10,470 bases of DNA. Source: Elusimicrobiota bacterium (lineage in GTDB: Bacteria > Elusimicrobiota > Elusimicrobia > UBA1565 > UBA9628). Shown one piece after another: positions 6,189 through 10,470 of the stretch (within the stretch, counting starts at the first letter, position 1; the number at the start of each line of letters is the position of its first letter). The translations under genes and the position numbers were made by a program. The notes below the pieces were generated by a model, which worked only from the letters and a program-made list of their open reading frames with translations, did not search any database and was not told the DNA's origin. Location of the stretch: contig JAHFCD010000032.1 of NCBI GenBank assembly GCA_023249695.1, positions 1-10,470 of the forward strand, written 5' to 3'.

Positions 6189-7079
6189 TTAGGGCCTCGG
6201 CCCGAGCCGGGCGACGCCGCGCTTCAGCTCCGCCGCGAACTTCGCGGGATGCATCCCCTCGATCTCATCGACGACTTTCCCATCCTTTAAGAAATAAAAA
6301 TGCGGCGTGCCCCTGAAATCGAAGCCCTTCCAGCCGGAGGCCTTGTATAGAATCTTGACGCGCGCCTTCCCCTTTCGATTGGTCTCCGCGACTTCCTCCG
6401 CGTTGAGCTCGTAATGAGCCGGATAGATATTCACCGCGCTCTCGGCGAAGGCCTTGGAGAGCTCCGGGTCGGCCGCGATGACGGAATCCGCGTCCTGGGA
6501 AAAATGGCAGCCCGCGTCGACGACGGCGACGATGAGGGGGCGCGAGACCAGGTCGACGGCCTCGAGCGTCAAGCGTTTGCCGTCCGGAGAAACGTCATAA
6601 GCGGCGGGGCCGTCCACGGCGACGGCGGCGGGCTCCACGATCTGCGGCAGCTCTCGCTCCTTCGACGGAAAGCGCTGAAACAAAGCTCGATCCTTGCCCC
6701 ATTGCCGCTCGGCCACATATCTCCGATGCAGCTGCGTGATCATGTCGCCGACGAAGCCGCGGCTGAGGGCTTCCTGAAAGATGTCCTCGAGCACGCCCGT
6801 CAGTTCCGGCCGATCCCGCATGTCCGCGGTCAGGTCGGCCGCTTCGAATAAAAGCTCCAAGGTCCTCGTGTCGTAGGTCTTGAGCCTTGCCGGAACCATC
6901 TCGGCGGGCTTGATCCGGTCGAAGGCCGAACCGATCTTCTCGTCGGGTTCGTCGTTGCGCTGAAAGGTGATGACGCGCTCCGCGTTCGCTTTGACGCGCC
7001 GGGCGGCGAAAGGCGCACAGCCCGCGGCCAGACCGACGGCCGCGGCGAGGGCGATCACGGCTGCGTTCGATTTTTTCAT
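6189..7079 (-). CDS. Lipoprotein with thioredoxin-like domain and monothiol CHFS site
   Basis: A 296-residue protein with ATG at 7079, preceded by AGGA (7088-7085) at 5-nt spacing. Residues 1-20 are a lipoprotein signal (two Lys, Ala-rich core, LAAG then C21), with Ala at -3 rather than the commoner Leu. A22 at +2 would favour outer-membrane sorting by the E. coli rule. Residues about 40-145 form a charged, helical region without a recognised domain. Residues about 165-292 resemble a thioredoxin fold: strand PLIVAVVDAG, active-site C191-H-F-S194, then a cis-Pro loop at P259 (RGTPHFYFLKDGKVVDEIEG). Normal family members have CxxC; here the second Cys is Ser and C191 is the only Cys besides the lipidated one, so it cannot be a two-cysteine oxidoreductase. 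It may bind thiols or act as a chaperone-like or monothiol enzyme. It follows lnt and the deacetylase-family gene by 21 bp. Confidence 0.8.
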   Translation of the reverse strand: MKKSNAAVIALAAAVGLAAGCAPFAARRVKANAERVITFQRNDEPDEKIGSAFDRIKPAEMVPARLKTYDTRTLELLFEAADLTADMRDRPELTGVLEDIFQEALSRGFVGDMITQLHRRYVAERQWGKDRALFQRFPSKERELPQIVEPAAVAVDGPAAYDVSPDGKRLTLEAVDLVSRPLIVAVVDAGCHFSQDADSVIAADPELSKAFAESAVNIYPAHYELNAEEVAETNRKGKARVKILYKASGWKGFDFRGTPHFYFLKDGKVVDEIEGMHPAKFAAELKRGVARLGPRP

Positions 7080-7100
7080 GGTGGTCCTGCGATGGCCCCG

Positions 7101-7979
7101 CTAAGCGCCCGCGAAAAGCTTGAGCGTCGCGGCGTGGAGCCTCGCCGTATCCTCGGGCGTGGGGCCGTAGCCGCCCCCGAGGGTGACGGCGACGGGGACG
7201 CGATAGACCCGGCACACCTCGTGGACGGCGGCGTCCCGCTCGAGGACGCCGCGCTCGGTGAGGTTGAGGCCTCCGAGGCGGTCCTTCTGCCAGACGTCCA
7301 CTCCGCTCTGGTAGATCACGAGATCGGGCTTGAACTCCATCACGGCCCGCAGGCCGTGCTTGAGCTTGTCGTAGTACTCGGCGTCGCCGATGCCCGGCGC
7401 CAGCTCGACGTCGAGCGAGCTGCGCCGGCGGATCTCCGGGTAAAGGCCGTACTGCTGCATCGAGAATGTGAACGTGTCGGGATCCATCTCGAAGATGGAC
7501 GCGGTGCCGTTGCCTTGATGGACGTCGAGGTCGATCACCGCCGCGGTCTCGATCATGCCTTCGGCGCGCAGCCGGATGATCGCGAACGCGATATCGTTGA
7601 CGGCGCAATAACCTTCGCCATGATCTTTAAAAGCATGGTGGGCTCCTCCGCCCGCGTGGAGTCCGACGCCGGTCTCGAGCGCATGGCGCGCCGCCAGCAA
7701 GGTCCCCCCCGCCGCCAAACGGTGCGCGCGCGCGATCTCCGGAGAAAATGGCAGCTCCAGGCGGGATATATCGGCCGGGCTCAAAACACCGGTCATCAGC
7801 TTCTCGACCCAGTCGCGGCTATGAACGAGGAGCAGGTCTTGCCGCGACGGCTCCGCGGGCTCGACGATCTCGGCGAAAGCACGGCAGGCATCCGCGGCCA
7901 AACGGAATTTTCTCGTCGAGAAGGCGTGCTCGCCGTAATCGACCTCGTAACGCGGAGAATAGACGACGCGGGGCTTCAT
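7101..7979 (-). CDS. Histone deacetylase superfamily hydrolase (class IV/HDAC11-like)
   Basis: A 292-residue single-domain protein of the arginase/deacetylase fold that removes acyl groups from lysine, polyamine or other amine substrates using a metal ion. Hallmarks are visible in order: H114-H115 in GGGAHHAFKDHGEGYCAVND, the D150/D152/H154 motif in VIDLDVHQGNGTA (D152 and H154 as metal ligands), D228 in SGVDVWQKDRLGG as the third ligand, and Y271 in GGGYG as the transition-state Tyr. All catalytic residues appear intact. The HHAFKDHGEGYCAVND and DRLGGLNLT stretches look more like the short HDAC11/class IV group than AcuC or polyamine deacetylases; the substrate cannot be read from sequence. 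No signal peptide, so cytoplasmic. Its ATG overlaps the lnt TGA (ATGA, 7979-7976) and no good Shine-Dalgarno is nearby, suggesting coupling to lnt translation. Confidence 0.93.
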   Translation of the reverse strand: MKPRVVYSPRYEVDYGEHAFSTRKFRLAADACRAFAEIVEPAEPSRQDLLLVHSRDWVEKLMTGVLSPADISRLELPFSPEIARAHRLAAGGTLLAARHALETGVGLHAGGGAHHAFKDHGEGYCAVNDIAFAIIRLRAEGMIETAAVIDLDVHQGNGTASIFEMDPDTFTFSMQQYGLYPEIRRRSSLDVELAPGIGDAEYYDKLKHGLRAVMEFKPDLVIYQSGVDVWQKDRLGGLNLTERGVLERDAAVHEVCRVYRVPVAVTLGGGYGPTPEDTARLHAATLKLFAGA

Positions 7980-9595
7980 ATCGGCGAGACGAGGCTATCC
8001 TTGAGAATAACCGCGAGGACGGCGAGAAGCACGAACACCAGGCACGAGGCCCCGAGCCAGTCGCCATGGCGCGTGTAGAAGGACCGCCCGGGAAAGGCGT
8101 CCTGAAGCGGCACCTCGGCGTCGAGGCGCCCGCGTTCGTTCAAGGCCAGCTCCGCGGTGGTCACGCCCCACGGATCGATGACGGCCGATATCCCGTTGTT
8201 TCCGGAACGGATCACGGTCAGACGATTCTCGATGGCGCGGAAGCGGTTGATGCGGTAATGCTGGCGCGGGCCCCAGGTGTCGAGGTACCACGCGTCGTTG
8301 GTGATGTTGATCATCAGGCGCGCGCCGCGCGCGGCGTCGAGGCGCGGCCAGCGCGGGAAGATCGCCTCGTAGCAGATCGTGACCGCGGTCGGGCCCCAGG
8401 CCGTCTGCAGGAGCGGCTGACGCGCGGCGCCGGCCTCGAGGTCGCCCAGGTTGTCGAGGATCATGAGCCAGCGGTCGATGACGAAGCGCGGAACGAAGCG
8501 GCGCAGCGGCACGAACTCCCCGAACGGCACGAGCTGCCGCTTGGCGTAGCGGCCGTCGAGGCGGCCATCCGGGGCGATCAACTGGACGGCGTTGGCCGGG
8601 CCGCTCTCGGCCCCGGATGCGTTTGCAGGAGAAGCGATGATTCCCACGAGATTCTGCGCCCCGAGCTTCACCGCCCAGCGCGCGGCCTCGGGGACGGGCT
8701 CGGCGCGGTCCGTCCAGCGCGGGATCGAGGTCTCCGGCCAGACGACGAGGAGCGGGGCCGCCGGGCGCGGCCGGGACAGGAGCTCGTCGTAGCCGGCGAG
8801 AATCTCGGAAAGCCAGGTCTCGCTCCATTTATGATATTGATCCACGCGAGGCTGCAGGATCTCGACGCGCCCGACGGGCCCGCGCGACTCGGGGCGCGCG
8901 GCGAGAACCGCCGCGCCGTGAGCCCACGCGCCCGCGGCGAGCAGAAAGGCGGCCGCCAACGCGGGAATATCCGCATCGTCCCGCTCGTCGCGCCAGACCC
9001 CGGCGAGCGCGGCGTTGAACAGCACGAGCGTGAAGTCGAGCAGGTGCGGCCCGCCCCACGAGCCGGCCTGGAGCAGGGCCAGGTTGCTCCATTGCGTGTA
9101 AGCGAGCAGGTCCATGCCGACGCGCGGGGTCCATAGCGCCTCGAACGAGGCGACGGCGGTCCAGGCGGCCGCCCAGACGAGAGGGCGCGCGCCGCGAGGC
9201 GCGGACTCGGACGCGAGGCGCGCGAGCGCGGCGACGGCGGCCCAGCCGGCGCCGAGGACGGCGGCCAACGCGACGACCGCGAGCGCGGACACGACGGCCG
9301 GCACCTGCGCGAAGCGGCACGTCGCGTAGATCCAATGCGCGGCGACGGCGTGGTAGGCGAAGCCCGCGGCGAAGCCGCACAGGGCGGCGCGACAAACGGT
9401 CGGGGCCGCGTTCGCGGCGACGATCAGGGGCACGAGGCCGAACCAGGCGAAGACCCAAAGCCCCGGCGACGGCAGGCCGTAGGCCGTGAGCGCTCCGCCG
9501 AGGGCGACGGCGCCTAGTTGGGCGAGTCCGACCGCGCCATAAGGCGAGGAAGTGACTCCTCCGCCCTCCGCTAGATGGAGTCCGCCCCGTGGCAT
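7976..9595 (-). CDS. lnt: Apolipoprotein N-acyltransferase
   Basis: Lnt transfers a phospholipid acyl chain to the N-terminal Cys of diacylated lipoproteins in the inner membrane, the last step of lipoprotein maturation. From ATG 9595 the product has 539 residues (E. coli about 512). The N-terminal half is a run of hydrophobic segments (about 25-235); the periplasmic nitrilase-like domain (about 243-500) holds the triad E288 (VVWPETSIP), K352 ([12 protein letters not shown]) and C408 (TICYEAIFP), then the INITNDAW and [13 protein letters not shown] motifs; a final membrane helix spans about 512-532. ATG 9595 is the only standard start before the first membrane segment, but it lies inside secA (25-bp overlap) with a weak ribosome site, while a strong SD-like GGAGGGCGGAGGAG (9569-9556) lies downstream of it. 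The N-terminus is therefore uncertain. The stop overlaps the next gene by 4 bp. A diderm envelope is implied. Confidence 0.95.
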   Translation of the reverse strand: MPRGGLHLAEGGGVTSSPYGAVGLAQLGAVALGGALTAYGLPSPGLWVFAWFGLVPLIVAANAAPTVCRAALCGFAAGFAYHAVAAHWIYATCRFAQVPAVVSALAVVALAAVLGAGWAAVAALARLASESAPRGARPLVWAAAWTAVASFEALWTPRVGMDLLAYTQWSNLALLQAGSWGGPHLLDFTLVLFNAALAGVWRDERDDADIPALAAAFLLAAGAWAHGAAVLAARPESRGPVGRVEILQPRVDQYHKWSETWLSEILAGYDELLSRPRPAAPLLVVWPETSIPRWTDRAEPVPEAARWAVKLGAQNLVGIIASPANASGAESGPANAVQLIAPDGRLDGRYAKRQLVPFGEFVPLRRFVPRFVIDRWLMILDNLGDLEAGAARQPLLQTAWGPTAVTICYEAIFPRWPRLDAARGARLMINITNDAWYLDTWGPRQHYRINRFRAIENRLTVIRSGNNGISAVIDPWGVTTAELALNERGRLDAEVPLQDAFPGRSFYTRHGDWLGASCLVFVLLAVLAVILKDSLVSPI

Positions 9596-10470
9596 TTCTT
9601 GTACTTCTTGCCGGAGCCGCAGGGGCAGGGGTCGTTGCGGCCGATGCTCTGGATGCTGTTGGACGGCGCGACGGCGCCGCCCGACAGGATGCTCTTGGCG
9701 GGAGCCGGCTTCGCGATCCGGGTCGTTTCGACCGGGGCGCTCTCTTCCACGGCCCCGCTCTCGGACGCCTCGGGATGCACGGCGATCGCCGGCGGAGGCG
9801 GCGGCGGGGCCTTCGGCGCCTCGACGCGGAAGACGTACTCGACGGTCTGCTCGCGCACGCGGCCGAGGAGGGCCTCGAAGTAGCGGAAGGATTCCTTCTG
9901 GTACTCGACCTTCGGATCTTTCTGCGCATACGAGCGCAGGAAGATCGCCTTCTTGAGATGGTCGAGGTCGTAGAGGTGGTTCTTCCAGGCCTTGTCGATC
10001 ATCTGCAGCATGACCATCTTCTCGACGTCGCGGAAATCGTAGCCGGTGAAGTCGCCGGGGCGGCGCTCGTAAATGTCCATCGCGGCCTTCAGCAGGTCGC
10101 GCTTGAGGCCTTCCTTGGAGAGGCGCGCGGCGTCCTCGGAGGACGGGTTCCAAGCGATCGCGAAGGTGCGCTCGAGGTAGGCGGACAGCTCGAGCAGGTT
10201 TGAACCCTCCGGGTTCAACTCATCCGTTATAGCGGCGTCCACCTGCTCGGTCACGTCCTCCGAGATCATGGCCTTGATCTGCTCGCTGACCGACTCGCCG
10301 AAGAGGACCTCGTCGCGCAGCTTGTAGACGACCTCGCGCTGCTTGTTCATCACGTTGTCGTAGTCGAGGAGCTGCTTGCGTATGTCGAAGTTGTGGGTCT
10401 CGACCCGGCGCTGGGCGTTCTCGATCTGATAGGAGACGAGGCCGGACTCGATGACCTCGCCCTCCTTCAT
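9571..10470 (-). CDS. secA: SecA preprotein translocase ATPase, C-terminal part (5' end beyond window)
   Basis: SecA is the motor that drives unfolded preproteins through SecYEG. Only the last 299 residues are present. The Met at the window edge matches the internal Met of the family's GMKxGE stretch and is not a start. Seen in order: the helical scaffold start [23 protein letters not shown], the helical wing region, [32 protein letters not shown], a Pro/Ala-rich linker (about 218-270 of the visible part, with six consecutive Pro), and the C-terminal zinc-binding SEC-C motif with C282, C284, C293 and H294 in [18 protein letters not shown], which in other bacteria binds SecB or ribosomes. Stop TAG at 9573-9571. 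It overlaps lnt and heads the visible right-hand gene series, in which exported and lipidated proteins are the common theme. Confidence 0.97.
   Translation of the reverse strand: MKEGEVIESGLVSYQIENAQRRVETHNFDIRKQLLDYDNVMNKQREVVYKLRDEVLFGESVSEQIKAMISEDVTEQVDAAITDELNPEGSNLLELSAYLERTFAIAWNPSSEDAARLSKEGLKRDLLKAAMDIYERRPGDFTGYDFRDVEKMVMLQMIDKAWKNHLYDLDHLKKAIFLRSYAQKDPKVEYQKESFRYFEALLGRVREQTVEYVFRVEAPKAPPPPPPAIAVHPEASESGAVEESAPVETTRIAKPAPAKSILSGGAVAPSNSIQSIGRNDPCPCGSGKKYKKCHGADSI

Noticed and set aside
9596..10153. N-terminal extension of the lnt frame into secA
   Set aside because: The extra residues are a frame-shifted, Arg/Pro-rich reading of secA with no similarity to Lnt; SecA motifs in the other frame are unmistakable.
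10468..10470. ATG at the right edge as the start of secA
   Set aside because: It corresponds to an internal Met of full-length SecA; the motor domains must lie outside the window.

Overview
The window comes from a GC-rich bacterial chromosome. Every supported gene lies on the minus strand, so it reads from right to left. An apolipoprotein N-acyltransferase, a lipoprotein and several Sec-type signal peptides point to a diderm (Gram-negative-type) envelope. I cannot fix the taxon; the mix of high GC, Ala-rich orphan secreted proteins and this gene set would fit an under-sampled phylum such as Elusimicrobiota, but that is a low-confidence guess.

Right part (10470 to 5004), housekeeping and envelope unit: the C-terminal part of secA (cut by the window edge), lnt (overlaps the secA end), a class IV-like histone-deacetylase-family hydrolase (start overlaps the lnt stop as ATGA), a lipoprotein with a thioredoxin-like domain carrying a monothiol CHFS site, and prfB (release factor 2, without the usual programmed frameshift). 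Spacings are -25, -4, +21 and +48 bp, so the first four look co-transcribed; prfB may also have its own start signal. SecA exports pre-lipoproteins and Lnt performs the last acylation step, so the lipoprotein next door is a plausible client of both.

Middle (4815 to 5003), the only sizeable gap: a perfect 17-bp inverted repeat just after prfB, an AT-rich imperfect duplication, a small palindrome, and a near-consensus sigma70-type promoter (TTGACA, 17 bp, TATCCT) firing leftwards. These divide the window into two transcription units.

Left part (4814 to 1), a compact three-gene cassette behind that promoter: a 773-residue secreted protein of unknown family, an RDD-type membrane protein fused to a pilin-like C-terminal domain, and a GTG-initiated secreted protein with a Cys-rich helical N-terminal region and a papain/C39-like cysteine peptidase domain that runs off the left edge. 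Gaps are 10 and 9 bp, and each downstream Shine-Dalgarno overlaps the previous stop codon. This cassette is the best candidate here for an undescribed envelope or secretion system. Its function is inferred only from domain content. No RNA genes, CRISPR arrays or mobile elements were seen.
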